From the NCBI GenBank assembly GCA_964019055.1, contig OZ025221.1, positions 2,401,713 through 2,465,712 of the forward strand: a stretch of 64,000 bases of DNA. Reading direction: 5' to 3'. The notes beneath the pieces were generated by a model. That model ran no database searches, had not been told where the DNA came from, and was given only the letters and a program-made list of their open reading frames with translations. How positions within the stretch are numbered: the first letter of the stretch is position 1; every line of letters begins with the position of its first letter. Made by a program: the position numbers and the translations under genes. Positions 26,901-33,774 of this stretch are shown piece by piece. Source of the stretch: Anthopleura xanthogrammica. Its lineage: Eukaryota; Cnidaria; Anthozoa; Actiniaria; Actiniidae.

Positions 26901-29900
26901 CGTCATTTGCAGCGTGTTTACGTCTTGTGAATGACGTCAACTACGTTGGGGACGGCGCACGCGCGAAACAATATGCTCGCGAAGTTGTTTTTGATGTCCT
27001 TTGAAGTTGAGCTTGTGGGACACAGTAAGGTATATATGATGATTTTATCTACAGCTCTCAAACGCAACCTTTGTTGTTTGAATGCTGGGAAACCGAAGAG
27101 TTCTCCTCAGCTCACGGAAATCTCGTTAGTCATGTTAGAGAAATGACGTACTGCTCTCCCTGTCCTTATGGAACCTTTAAAGAGAACGACACATGCTCAC
27201 CATGTCCAGCAGGTACACTCTGTTTAACTAAGATTGAAGAGCTCTGTTGAAAAAAACCACTCACAGATCGAATCCTGAAACAACCTCTGGGCTGATCTAA
27301 GTCAGGGCACGGCTAACTCACAGATCGAACCCTGATACAAGCTCTGGGCTGATCTATGTCAGGGCACGGCTAACTCACAGATCGAACCCTGATACAAGCT
27401 CTGGGCTGATCTAAGTCAGGGCATGGCTAACTCACAGATAGAATTGTAATTTAGCTTTTGGGGTGGGGAACCCGGAAAACCCCTTAATCAAGGGAGAGAC
27501 CTATAGAATATTAGCTCTGTTCATATGTGATACCGAGTCCAGAATCATACCCAAGACCCCAGAGGTAAGAGGCGAGTGCACTACCGTTACACCAATCTTG
27601 ATTCCCACATCCCCGAAACTGAAAATAAACTAGTCTCGCTCTTTGGACTGATCAGAAATCTGAAATCTGAGACCAAAATTAAATTGTTGACTGTGAGCTA
27701 TTTATTTAAATCTGAAGGAAATTTTTTTTGTGTTCCTAATAATGGTTTCCACAACAAGTTAATATTTATGACCTGCACTGACCTGCGCTGACCCTCGGTC
27801 TCAGATACCGACAACGATTTTTGAAATTCTCTTGAGAATAAGATTCTTTGTTTGAGTTGTATCCATATTCATGTGTCTTCTCATGTGCAACCGTTAAACA
27901 AAGAAATAATACTCTAGGGAATGACTATTGTCTGAAATGGGAAAACATTGAGCCAAAGGTAAGGAGGTCTTTTTCAAAGCTTTTCAATTATTTCCATCAG
28001 GTGGTTTCTACCAAGACGAGGAAGCTCAATACCAGATCATTTCTCATGGTTTGGGATGTAAACAGTGTCCGGTTGGATCCTTTGTCAGCCCACAAAGATC
28101 TCCCGGTCTTCAGATTTCAGATTGTCAGGCCTGTCCAGATGGTATGTAGTACTTTCACTAAAGCACTTTTAAATTTTTATGTGACTTCTACCATTTTCTG
28201 GGATTTTAATTCAGACCATTGTAACTAAGCCGTCTCTCAACTTTGTTATCTCATTTCGGAACATTTTCGTTGTAACATTATCAAGGTTAAACTCCCTCCC
28301 TCAAATATCCATATCTTACGACCCCCTTTTCTATTACTTGGAACTTAGTGATCCCCCTGTTAATACCAGTCAAATTTTAGTTCACCCCCTTCCAGTTGTC
28401 TAAAAAACATGCGACCCCCCCCCCCCTAAATCCTCCGCAAACCCCCCGCTCTAAATATATAATATATTGTGTCAACTTGTCTTGTCAAAGGTACCCGTCG
28501 TGAACGTCATGCACTATTCAGAGCGTGCTTTTGCCTGGAAGATCATTACCGCGTCAATCGATTCGAGAAATGTTTTCCATGCCCACGAGGATACAAGTGT
28601 ATCAACGAAACCATCAACCTTTTACCTGGCTTCTTCTGGCAATGGAACTCCACAGAGGCAAAACTCACTTACACAAAGTTTTCATCAGAGCTACGAGTAA
28701 CAAAAAATACTTATAACAAAAAATTGACTGAGTTTGCACTAGGTATACCTAAGGCTTACGCTTGCCCTGTTAGGGATGCATGCAAGGGAGGTTTAAACTC
28801 TGAATGTGCTGTAGGCTACGAGGGCCCATTGTGTGCCGTGTGCAGCAGAAAATTCTTCATTTTGGCTTCCATTTGCCGAAGGTGCCCAACTCTCCTCTGG
28901 ATTATAGCTCAGGTTACTTTAGCTGTTTTAGTCGTCGTGGGTCTTTTCGCTTTCTTGTTTAGAGACAAGCAGGGCAAACGCAATGGGAGATCCCTTTCTG
29001 ATATCATGACGAGCAGGCTTAAGATCTTGATTGGATTCTACCAGGTGACTTCAGGAACAATCTCCAGTTTCTCGTATGTTGAGTGGCCTGATGCCATGGT
29101 GAAGTTGGTCAGGTATGCAGAGGTTTTCCAGATGAATCTTCTGCAAGTTGCTCCACTTCATTGCATCTCTGACTCTCTCAAAACTGATGCTCACATACGA
29201 CTCTTGGCAGTTGTAGTATTCAACACGGTAGTGGTACTTGTAGGGCTTGCTTACTATCACACAATGAAAAGACGAATAACAAGAAACAATGATAACAATT
29301 CCATGTCGGAAAAGATTCTTCTTCAACAGCGCTGCTACCGAACAGTCTTCCTTGTTCTCTTCATCACCTACCCCATAACATGCAGCTATATTTTCCAAGT
29401 TCTTCCAGAAGCATGTCACAAGATTTGTACTTCCACAAACGAGAAGTTCTGCCAGTTCTATCTCAAGTCAGATTACTCTGTCGTATGCAGAGGTGAGAGA
29501 TTTTCCGGTATAGGAATTTTTGCATACACTCTCCTCGTCTACCCTATTGGATTTCCATCCTTGATATTTTTCCTTCTATGGAAATACTACTACAAGGAAA
29601 AGGAAGGCAAAAACCAGAGCGAGAGACGAAAGGCAAGAACCAAGAACGTGAACCAGAATAACAGGAAGAATTTGAAGCATGATGGTATTGTACAGGGACT
29701 GAAATTCGTCTATGAGAACTACGCCGATAACGTGTGGTTTTGGGAGATCATTGAGCTTGTTCGGAAGGTCATCATAACTTCAGTTATCCTTCTCGCTCAT
29801 GCTGAAAGTCGCACATACCTTGGCGTAACAGCCATAATATCAGGTCTATACGCCGTGCTGTTTGCCTACTACAAGCCAATCACAGACACCTTTGAACACT

Positions 29901-30415
29901 GGCTGCAGTTGACGTCCCTATTGGCTACCATGGTGAACATGATCGTTGGGATGCTGCTGAAGATCCCTAGTGACAGTCTGTCTTCTAGTGTTAATACCCA
30001 GGTTGATGAGGCTTTTGTTACGGCTCTTTTGATGATAGCTAACGTTGTTGTGATCGCTATAATGGTTGGTAAGTAAAACTGAAACAATTTCAAACTGAAT
30101 CTTTGGAGAGTGTGCCTGGACTGATGCTCAGACATCTTTTGTTTTACGTTTTCAGTTCGCTACATGGTAACATTCCTACAGACCCTTAACTCTATCAGGA
30201 AGAACCCACAGTGCTCTCTGTCCTGCTGTTTGTATCTTTTCCTGACGGTGAGCGAAGCAGGTAATGATATCTCGGGCATAGACAACAACGATGACCTGAA
30301 AACCTACCAAGATATGAACATGGCGGATGAGCAAGCAGAACTGGAGATGACTCCTGTTGGACTCTCGGTCGAGTTAGAAGAGGATGGCGAACATGACAAA
30401 AAATCTATGAAATAA
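1977..30415 (+). CDS. Mosaic multi-pass receptor-like gene: sushi, 4 SRCR, LRRs, 2 GCC2/GCC3, multi-TM (5' incomplete)
   Basis: Exons: 1977-2126, 2731-3063, 3603-3932, 4538-4870, 5226-5546, 7077-7188, 7650-7727, 7892-7963, 8460-8528, 9929-9991, 22858-22929, 23640-23714, 24259-24330, 24936-25079, 27130-27212, 28001-28141, 28491-30068, 30156-30415. All joins are GT-AG and phase-compatible: 1-1 for sushi/SRCR, 2-2 for LRR, then 1-1. Together they give 1,427 codons without an internal stop. Predicted protein: a large extracellular part made of binding modules, about 8-9 membrane spans and an acidic cytosolic tail of about 60 residues. This suggests a cell-surface adhesion or pattern-recognition receptor, which is inference. 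I do not recognise an established gene name. Start codon and signal peptide are not in view. Weakest joins are exons 7650-7727 and 24936-25079. Confidence 0.8.
2512..2591 (+). repeat. (CT)n microsatellite
   Basis: Dinucleotide tract in the intron before the first SRCR exon. Long frames over it (poly-SL or poly-RE) are artefacts. Confidence 0.95.
2731..3063 (+). CDS. Exon: SRCR module 1
   Basis: 333-nt phase 1-1 exon. Hallmarks are GRLEVDYDG, ANVICRMLGL, a CAGNEKSVFKC segment and AAVICG at the end. Six cysteines. The cysteine normally in the WGxVC position is missing, which resembles the group A cysteine pattern. Donor gtaagt at 3064. Confidence 0.85.
3305..3465 (+). repeat. (CTTG)n / (CTTC CTTG)n repeat
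   Basis: Tetranucleotide gcttgctt array that changes to cttccttg units, inside the intron between SRCR modules 1 and 2. Confidence 0.95.
3603..3932 (+). CDS. Exon: SRCR module 2
   Basis: 330-nt phase 1-1 exon. It reads GRVEVSMNGTWGKVAYN, ANVVCRMLGL, GCTGNETSLFDC and PGVICGPPK. This is the clearest SRCR of the four, but the WGxVC cysteine is replaced by Ala (WGKVA) and only four cysteines remain. Donor gtatat at 3933. Confidence 0.9.
3948..4063 (+). repeat. Pentanucleotide array (GTGCT)n, degenerating to about 4,480
   Basis: Near-perfect gtgct units are followed by about 400 bp of decayed related sequence (gccgtgc, cctgtcctt). It lies in the intron between SRCR modules 2 and 3. Cysteine-rich frames over it are repeat artefacts. 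Confidence 0.95.
4538..4870 (+). CDS. Exon: SRCR module 3
   Basis: 333-nt phase 1-1 exon. It reads GEVSLVVNRVRAKLG, LAVLCRMAGV, CLGNESSLLDC and AMAVCGRLN, with four cysteines. A second in-frame acceptor (cag, 4541-4543) would shorten it by two codons. Confidence 0.85.
4967..5020 (+). repeat. (GTT)n microsatellite
   Basis: Trinucleotide tract in the intron between SRCR modules 3 and 4. Confidence 0.9.
5226..5546 (+). CDS. Exon: SRCR module 4
   Basis: 321-nt phase 1-1 exon. It reads AKVICRTLGF, CHGNETTIAEC and LPGLICGKG, with four cysteines. The acceptor tttctag at 5221-5225 is chosen over cag at 5235-5237 because only it keeps phase 1 and lines the start up with the other SRCR exons (V/I-T-F). 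Confidence 0.85.
5694..5800 (+). repeat. 57-bp repeat family, about 2 copies (plus)
   Basis: Two diverged units with gtgagttagccgtgccctga and gatcagcccagaggttg. The second ends in ttcaagt, where the TIR element at 5801-6969 starts. Same family as 8.6, 27.3, 46.4 and 60.2 kb. Confidence 0.85.
5801..6969. mobile_element. Non-autonomous TIR DNA transposon with apparent 9-bp target-site duplication
   Basis: Left end: a C3-G run followed by tact and cggggatgctccgcccg. Right end, reverse-complemented: the same C/G run, tact, and cggggatgctccgcccg. GGTTCAAGT lies directly at both outer edges (5792-5800 and 6970-6978). There is no transposase frame inside. Element length is about 1.17 kb. It lies in the intron between SRCR module 4 and the LRR N-cap. 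Confidence 0.75.
7077..7188 (+). CDS. Exon: LRR N-terminal cap (LRRNT)
   Basis: 112-nt exon, phase 1 in and phase 2 out, after tttatag. It encodes FHCPTSCGCSYALDRIHC, the CPxxCxC-x(n)-C pattern of an LRRNT, followed by NLSEVFQN. Its position before the LRR exons fits. Donor gtgaga at 7189. Confidence 0.85.
7650..7727 (+). CDS. Exon: probable divergent LRR 1
   Basis: 78-nt phase 2-2 exon between catctag and gtaagt. It keeps the frame but the LRR consensus is weak (LLRLPLKVSM). Accepted on phase and position only. Confidence 0.5.
7892..7963 (+). CDS. Exon: LRR 2
   Basis: Exactly 72 nt, phase 2-2, the usual one-repeat exon. It encodes KIHRLKRVYFFGLERLKT, with hydrophobics at LRR positions. Flanked by cgtag and gtaagt. 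Confidence 0.8.
8090..8330 (+). mobile_element. MITE-like repeat, AGATCAGCTGG family, copy 1
   Basis: Shares gagataaatctaga, ttgatattttgt, cctcagttttgca, tcgattctgattggtta and a terminal agatcagctgg with copies at 26.16-26.43 kb (plus) and 62.97-63.22 kb (minus). It lies in an LRR intron. The left end is not precisely defined. Confidence 0.7.
8460..8528 (+). CDS. Exon: LRR 3
   Basis: 69-nt phase 2-2 exon after ttttttag. It encodes LENNDLQILDPWFISRV, matching LxxNxLxxLxxxxF. Donor gtaagt at 8529. Confidence 0.85.
8612..9155 (+). repeat. 57-bp tandem repeat, about 9 copies (plus)
   Basis: The unit starts ttcagggttcgatctgtgag, continues ttagccatgccctga, ctaagatcagcccagaggttg, and is 57 bp. The first seven copies are nearly identical and the last ones diverge. 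Just upstream, gcaaaacctagctaacaa resembles the sequence abutting the array at 60.6 kb, read in reverse complement. Confidence 0.95.
9413..9737 (+). repeat. Pentanucleotide array (GCAAA)n, about 64 copies
   Basis: Practically uninterrupted gcaaa/aagca units. The repetitive frames on both strands are artefacts of a 5-bp period without stop codons. It lies in the intron before LRR exon 9929-9991. Confidence 0.97.
9929..9991 (+). CDS. Exon: LRR 4 (short)
   Basis: 63-nt phase 2-2 exon between cttttcag and gtatgt. It encodes YLTRNNIKVLEKGAFATPSK, a canonical NxIxxLxxGAF repeat. It is followed by the 12.9-kb intron carrying the giant minisatellite. Confidence 0.85.
9992..11868. other. Intronic sequence before the minisatellite
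   Basis: No gene seen. About 10,079-10,140 and 10,568-10,636 are direct copies of each other (gcagctcg, gagtcttttagaagcca, aaaccaggct). From 10.9 to 11.5 kb several tgacgtca palindromes occur, resembling the repeat-derived stretch at 26.5-26.9 kb. Confidence 0.6.
11869..22441 (+). repeat. Giant 10-bp minisatellite, about 1,055 units (TGRYTAGTGA)
   Basis: A 10-bp period runs almost unbroken for about 10.6 kb. Main unit types are tggctagtga, tgactagtga, tgggtagtga, tgattagtga and tgactagtaa. One unit at about 13,980 and one at about 15,499 are 9 bp long and shift the register. Variants follow higher-order patterns: 30-bp and 70-bp blocks, and offsets of about 1,260 bp. It lies wholly inside one intron of the receptor gene. 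TAG and TGA codons in every frame, and CTAG on both strands, keep it free of ORFs. Confidence 0.98.
22440..22750 (+). repeat. 44-bp minisatellite, about 7 copies
   Basis: The unit begins gtgtagtgccgt, then ttgtttcattccg, accgtgccctgccgtac. Starts are at 22440, 22484, 22528, 22572, 22616, 22660 and 22704. It directly abuts the 10-bp array (shared ..tgtagtg..), so the two may be historically linked. Confidence 0.93.
22858..22929 (+). CDS. Exon: LRR 5
   Basis: 72-nt phase 2-2 exon after attgcag. It encodes LPDNKIEEIEDAAFKFRNN, a textbook LRR. Donor gtaagt at 22930. It shows that coding resumes after the long intron. Confidence 0.9.
23176..23520 (+). repeat. Dispersed repeat, copy 2
   Basis: Second copy of the element at 91-535, same orientation, without the CATA expansion and with several small deletions. 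It lies in the intron between LRR 5 and LRR 6. Confidence 0.85.
23640..23714 (+). CDS. Exon: LRR 6
   Basis: 75-nt phase 2-2 exon after tattttag. It encodes YLQKNLIKKIKKSTFGSES, matching LxxNxIxxIxxxxF. Donor gtgagt at 23715. Confidence 0.85.
23790..24037 (+). repeat. (GAT)n/(GGT)n alternating trinucleotide array
   Basis: Blocks of gat alternate with blocks of ggt, in an LRR intron. The poly-Asp/poly-Gly frame is an artefact. Confidence 0.95.
24259..24330 (+). CDS. Exon: LRR 7
   Basis: 72-nt phase 2-2 exon after cttccaag. It encodes LSLNPIDVIEDGAFVKLRKL, a canonical LRR. Donor gtgagt at 24331. Confidence 0.9.
24360..24510. mobile_element. Fold-back MITE, family shared with 51.2 kb (copy 1)
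   Basis: Left arm: agttccctg, gccatcttgaaag, tgcctttgcat. Right arm: ctttcaagatggc, ctgggaact. The segments cagttcc, atcttgaaag, ccatgcctttgcat and the atgattgtccaaggtg core recur in the element at 51,226-51,420. Confidence 0.75.
24936..25079 (+). CDS. Exon: last LRR and linker with a basic RRRR site
   Basis: 144-nt exon, phase 2-2. The first part fits an LRR (SLVDTNLRIISPGKV). The rest is a linker with EPFKRRRRGTD, resembling a proprotein-convertase cleavage site. There are no LRRCT cysteines. An internal gtattg at 24,979 could be an alternative donor but would break the downstream phase. This is the least certain boundary of the model. Confidence 0.55.
25107..26045. mobile_element. TIR element, about 0.94 kb, non-autonomous
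   Basis: Left end catcgccagaaaaccgcg (about 25,108-25,125). Right end cgcggttttctggcgatg (about 26,027-26,044) is its exact reverse complement. There is no transposase frame inside. It lies in the intron before the first GCC2 exon. Confidence 0.65.
26157..26434 (+). mobile_element. MITE, AGATCAGCTGG family, copy 2
   Basis: Ends are ccagctgctctgaaaacg on the left and ctcagatcagctg on the right. Internal gagataaatctaga, ttgatattttgtgta, gactactaacgatgacacct and tcgattctgattggtta match the copies at 8.1 and 63.0 kb. Confidence 0.75.
26435..27129. other. Repeat-derived intronic stretch with several TGACGTCA sites
   Basis: No exon recognised. tgacgtca occurs near 26,579, 26,735 and 26,753, with agcaaccataaggccgac and related phrases typical of dispersed repeats. 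The frame at 26,931-27,146 has no recognisable content apart from overlapping the GCC2 exon start in another frame. Confidence 0.5.
27130..27212 (+). CDS. Exon: GCC2/GCC3-like cysteine-rich module 1
   Basis: 83-nt exon, phase 2 in and phase 1 out, after tctcgttag. It encodes YCSPCPYGTFKENDTCSPCP, the CxPCPxGTF motif of GCC2/GCC3 (ephrin-receptor-like) modules. The acceptor is fixed because the upstream one (tcctcag) reads into a stop. Confidence 0.8.
27250..27440 (-). repeat. 57-bp repeat family, about 3 copies (minus)
   Basis: Units of tcacagatcgaaccctga, caagctctgggctgatcta and gtcagggcacggctaac, in inverse orientation to those at 8.6 kb. It directly abuts a SINE tail at 27,445. Confidence 0.9.
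27445..27598 (-). mobile_element. tRNA-derived SINE (minus)
   Basis: Read on the minus strand: ttggtgtaacggtagtgc (A-box-like), tcttgggtatgattctg (B-box-like), then ggactcggtatcacat, ggtctctccctt and gattaaggggttttccggg. The middle part matches the SINE at 56.15 kb. It lies in the intron between the two GCC2 exons. Confidence 0.7.
28001..28141 (+). CDS. Exon: GCC2/GCC3-like module 2
   Basis: 141-nt phase 1-1 exon after tttccatcag. It encodes GGFYQDEEAQY, GCKQCPVGSFVSPQ and SDCQACPDG, a second CxQCPxGSF / CxxCPxG unit. Donor gtatgt at 28142. Confidence 0.85.
28142..28490. other. Intron with pyrimidine-rich, C-run repeat
   Basis: Contains phrases such as ccccctttcc, accccctt and a run of ten C near 28,418-28,427, typical of a dispersed repeat. 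No coding signal other than the flanking exons. Confidence 0.5.
28491..30068 (+). CDS. Exon: cysteine-rich stalk and multi-pass membrane region
   Basis: 1,578-nt exon, phase 1-1, 526 residues. It starts with a third cysteine-rich stretch (CFCLEDHYRVNRFEKCFPC, then ACPVRDAC, CAVGYEGPLCAVC). About 8-9 hydrophobic segments follow, for example WIIAQVTLAVLVVVGLFAF, LLAVVVFNTVVVLVGLAYY, LVLFITYPITCSYIF, IFAYTLLVYPIGFPSLIFF, VTAIISGLYAVLFAYY and ALLMIANVVVIAIMV. A lysine/arginine-rich loop lies between spans. The WFWEIIELVRKVIITSVIL segment resembles multi-pass regions coupled to GCC2 modules in other eukaryotic surface proteins (from memory, unverified). Transport or signalling function is unknown. 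Confidence 0.9.
30156..30415 (+). CDS. Last exon: acidic cytosolic tail
   Basis: Phase 1 in, after acgttttcag, ending at TAA 30413-30415. It encodes RYMVTFLQTLNSIRKNPQCS, a CCLYLFL stretch, then an acidic tail (NNDDLKTY, ELEEDGEHDKKS). Its second half is duplicated just downstream and again at 44.3 kb. Confidence 0.85.
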
Positions 30416-30750
30416 CTTGTATAGGGACTGCAAAGAATACCGTTGCTGTTGTTGTTGCTGCTGTTGATCATAATGACATTGTTGCTGCTGCTGTTTCTGT
30501 TTGCTTTTTCTCTAGCATAGACAACAACGATGACCTGAAAACTTACCAAAATATGAACATGGCGGATGAGCAATCAGACTGGAGATCACTCCTGTTGGAT
30601 TCTCGGTCGACTGAAAAGACAGTGGCCAAAATGGCAAAAAATCTATGAAATACGTTTTATAGCGACTGCAAAGAATACCGTAGCTGATGCTGTTACTGCT
30701 GTTGGGCATGATGACATTGTTGTTGTTTCGTTGCTGCTGCTGCTGTTGTT
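30276..30750 (+). repeat. Tandem duplication of the last-exon tail (offset about 239 bp)
   Basis: 30,276 onward (gcatagacaacaacgatgac, gaacatggcggatgagcaa, ggactgcaaagaatacc) recurs from 30,515 onward. The second copy has a 1-nt loss in the coding part and no open frame. Both are followed by gttgctgctg tracts. Confidence 0.9.
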
Positions 30751-31480
30751 GCTTCTTCTTCTGTTTGTTTGTTTGTTCACAGCGGGTGTTTTCTCTTCTC
30801 CATGGTTAAGAATGTACATCCCCTCCCTACCTCTGTCCTACTAAGAGATTCCTCATGATGATGTCCATTTTCCTGTACACTTTTTCCCCAAAAACGATAT
30901 TCGCATAACAATGGACATTTTTTCATTCCTAAAATATGGTCGATATTTTTAGTAATCTCCCACTAGACTACACGAATTTGAAGGCACGTTTTTATTCTAA
31001 CACTCTTTCAAAAGTAGACATTGTGCCTGCAAAAAGTGTGCCAGTGCATGAGATCACTGGGAATTGAGCTATGAACAACCCCTTGCTAGCAGTACATTCT
31101 GTGGCTTAGTTAGTATGCTGCACAAAGCAAGAGGTCTATAGTTCACTCCCAAGTGACTTCACATACTTGTTTCAACTTCTCGCAAACCAACTGACCGACC
31201 GACTAACTAACTGACCAACAAACCGACCGGCCATGCAACCCACCAACCAACCACCAGATCGTCCGACCAACTAACCGACCAACGTCTGATTTAAACTGTA
31301 TATTTATTTGCTCTGCCTGGCTCAAACCAATTGCCAAGAGATGCTAAAACATATATTAAGAAAGATTTTGATTTGCCAATATAAATAAACTGATATAAAG
31401 TAATAACAAGATATACAAACTTAAAAATTTCTTGATGGCGTACTGTTTTCAGTCGAGGAAAGTATAAGAGAGTTTTCTAA
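30320..31480 (+). repeat. Segmental duplication, copy A (partner 44.3-45.5 kb)
   Basis: Shared in the same order with 44,295-45,515: aactggagatgactcctg, the gttgttgctt tract, gattcc-catgatgatg/catgagaatg, actcttt-aaa-gt-gac, aaccaactgacc, and gaggaaagta-aag-aagttttc. Apart from the last-exon tail the stretch holds no gene. Confidence 0.75.
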
Positions 31481-32944
31481 CAAAAAAAAAAAATGAGAAT
31501 TTGGATGGTCTAAATGTTTTTAGGTGGAGCTGGAGAGAAGTTAGGTGTAACTAAAGGGTAGCTTGGTGCAGAGAGTTGACTAGAGGGCAGGAGAGCAGAG
31601 CAGAACATAGGGGATCAGAAGAGGTAAAATAGCTTATGACGCGAGCAAAATATATAGGAATGTCAAAATGGGGTGGTGGTTTTATATGAATTGAAAATCT
31701 TTTGATGTGGATTTGTAAGTACATTGACCTTAACAGGTAAGTAGGCAGGCAGGCAGGTACGTACCTACCAGCCTACTTTAATTAAAGTCTGTCTTGGGCT
31801 AGTTCTGGAGTACAATGTAGTAAAATGTTGTGTCTGTAGCTCGTAAGGACAGAAATCATTGACCAACGAACTAAACTAGAGTAGAGTTTTCACAACAGCA
31901 TTTATTGAACAATACTCAATATTCAGCAATATTTACAGGCAGGTCTATAATTGACTTATTGAAGCATACTGACTATCATGATATATAGACTATCATGGAA
32001 ACTAGTAGCGATATGCCAATCGTGTGGCAGAATTATCTGTTACCAATATGACGATTGCAATTTGTCGACTTTGTCGATTAGCTTTGTCAGTTCGAACTGA
32101 AATAAGATCCTATTCAAAATGTTATTGAGGAACACGTTTTTAACTTCAACAGGGCAGAAGCCTAAAATTTTGAACGGGACTATCTACATTTTTCTTTGAA
32201 TTTCTTAAAACAACGCAGGTAAAAAGAAATATTTTGTCAAAGTTTAAAACAAAACGTAATTATCAGGACATATAGACTTTCGAAAACGTGTCAAGATGGT
32301 CATATTCAAAATTCATTATCTCGAAAACAAGCTTTATACTTGGGACACCCCATTTTTCTTTTTCTTTTTGGAATCCGCTTTAAATTTTGTATAAAGTAGC
32401 TTTCTAAGAAAATTTTCTAATTACATTACTCTTTGCTAAAGTAGTCAGTCACCTTAATTTATGAAATGAATGCAGAATTGTTTGAAGTGCACGTAACACC
32501 TAATACAAGACTTCTATTATTGATTCTACATGAAGTGAATATTTGAATGGCGAAAATTTCTTCATTTGAGTGTTGAGACCCTGACGTCATCGCAGGCTTG
32601 AAATTTTAACTGGTTTACACAAACAGTATTTAGAAAGCATCATCATTATAATCGTTGGTTCCACAATATTTACTGTAAATTTGGTCTCTGATAATGGTCA
32701 GAGTTTTGCATTACACTCAAAAGCCTGCGATGACGTCACAGTGATTAACATATTGGGAGTATAAACCTTGAAAACGTAAAGACGCAACACTAAAATGAAG
32801 AAATATTTCACCATATTTCACTTTAACATGCTCGTAAAGAGTGATTAGGGTATATACATCAAATCTTAACCACTATACCTAAATAGACCTTACAGTTCCG
32901 TTGCATTTCATAGGAGTGGTACTGCGTGGGGAACTCCTTAACCT
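31481..32944. other. No gene seen; contains a fold-back element
   Basis: A/T-rich non-coding sequence. The only structure seen is the fold-back element at about 32,555-32,815 and a short ggcaggcaggcaggt run near 31,742. Confidence 0.5.
32555..32815. mobile_element. Fold-back MITE
   Basis: tgacgtcatcgcaggctt (about 32,583-32,600) and its exact reverse complement aagcctgcgatgacgtca (about 32,721-32,738). The outer arms continue the pairing with mismatches (tttcttcatttgagtgttg against caacactaaaatgaagaaa). Confidence 0.75.
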
Positions 32945-33409
32945 TTACTCAGCGTTAAGTATCGCATTATAAAGCTTGTAAGCGAAACGTTGGCAGTTTG
33001 CGTAAAGCCAGTGATAATCGTTTTGTAATTCACTATCCTCAATGAACTTCATTATGCTGTTAATGGTTACACAAATGCATAGGTCATGATAATATATTTG
33101 TAGTATTGGCTTTGGTCTGGGTGTACCATCAGTTCTAGTCCCAATGACGTTTGCCTTTCTTTTGCTTCTTTGAATTATGATTCCTTCGCCGTCTTTCTCG
33201 ATCGACCACCACCAGTTCTTTGTTTCCAAAATAAGAAACTGATGGTTGAGAAAGAACTGAGTATATTGCCAGTCACTGAGTTTGCATTTGCACAGGCTAA
33301 TATTGAGCACTTGATCATCAAAGGACGGATCATCCTCTCTCATCGTGTCATTGCCATAAAAATCTCTGATTTTTATGATACCTTTCCAGTTTAAACCGGT
33401 CTTTGCCAT
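32945..33409 (-). CDS. Putative papain-like / NlpC-LRAT-like cysteine-fold protein
   Basis: Intact 154-residue frame from ATG 33,409 to TAA 32,945. It ends in HWLYANCQRFAYKLYNAI, and NC-x-x-FA is reminiscent of LRAT and permuted NlpC/P60 proteins. Upstream, NHQFLILETKNWWWSIEKDG contains a conserved-looking His, followed by GIIIQRSKR. A His preceding an Asn-Cys motif fits a permuted papain-like hydrolase or acyltransferase. This is family-level inference. It has no signal peptide or membrane segment. It may be single-exon or the last exon of a longer gene. No close neighbour suggests its role. Confidence 0.5.
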   Translation of the reverse strand: MAKTGLNWKGIIKIRDFYGNDTMREDDPSFDDQVLNISLCKCKLSDWQYTQFFLNHQFLILETKNWWWSIEKDGEGIIIQRSKRKANVIGTRTDGTPRPKPILQIYYHDLCICVTINSIMKFIEDSELQNDYHWLYANCQRFAYKLYNAILNAE

Positions 33410-33774
33410 TTGTCCCTAAAGGGTGAAAAAATTAGGATACTTTTTAGCCATGGTACTAAATACGATTGAAGACACAAAAGCAAAAATGTCCATATATCTG
33501 CTTCTTCATCAACTTCCCAAGGTCGCAAAACTGGTTTGTTTATAGTCAAACTTCCATTTCACCCGCACCACCCTAAGCCATTCAATTATAAGGAGGCCGC
33601 CTACAGTTTTCCTTGTGCTCACCCCCTTGATTTTAGACGAATGCAAGTCCGGTTTTGAGGCGGAAACTTTTACCCCCTAAATTCACAATTTGTCGTTCCT
33701 GTTACAATACCTTCGCAAAGAAAAGCTGTTTTTATTAGGCTGAAAAATCCTCGACCGTCTAAATCTTGGTATTA

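Noticed and set aside
30515..30660. Second copy of the last-exon tail as an alternative exon
   Set aside because: A tctctag acceptor is present and a gtaatg donor exists at 30,261, but the join reads into TAG at once and the copy has a 1-nt deletion.
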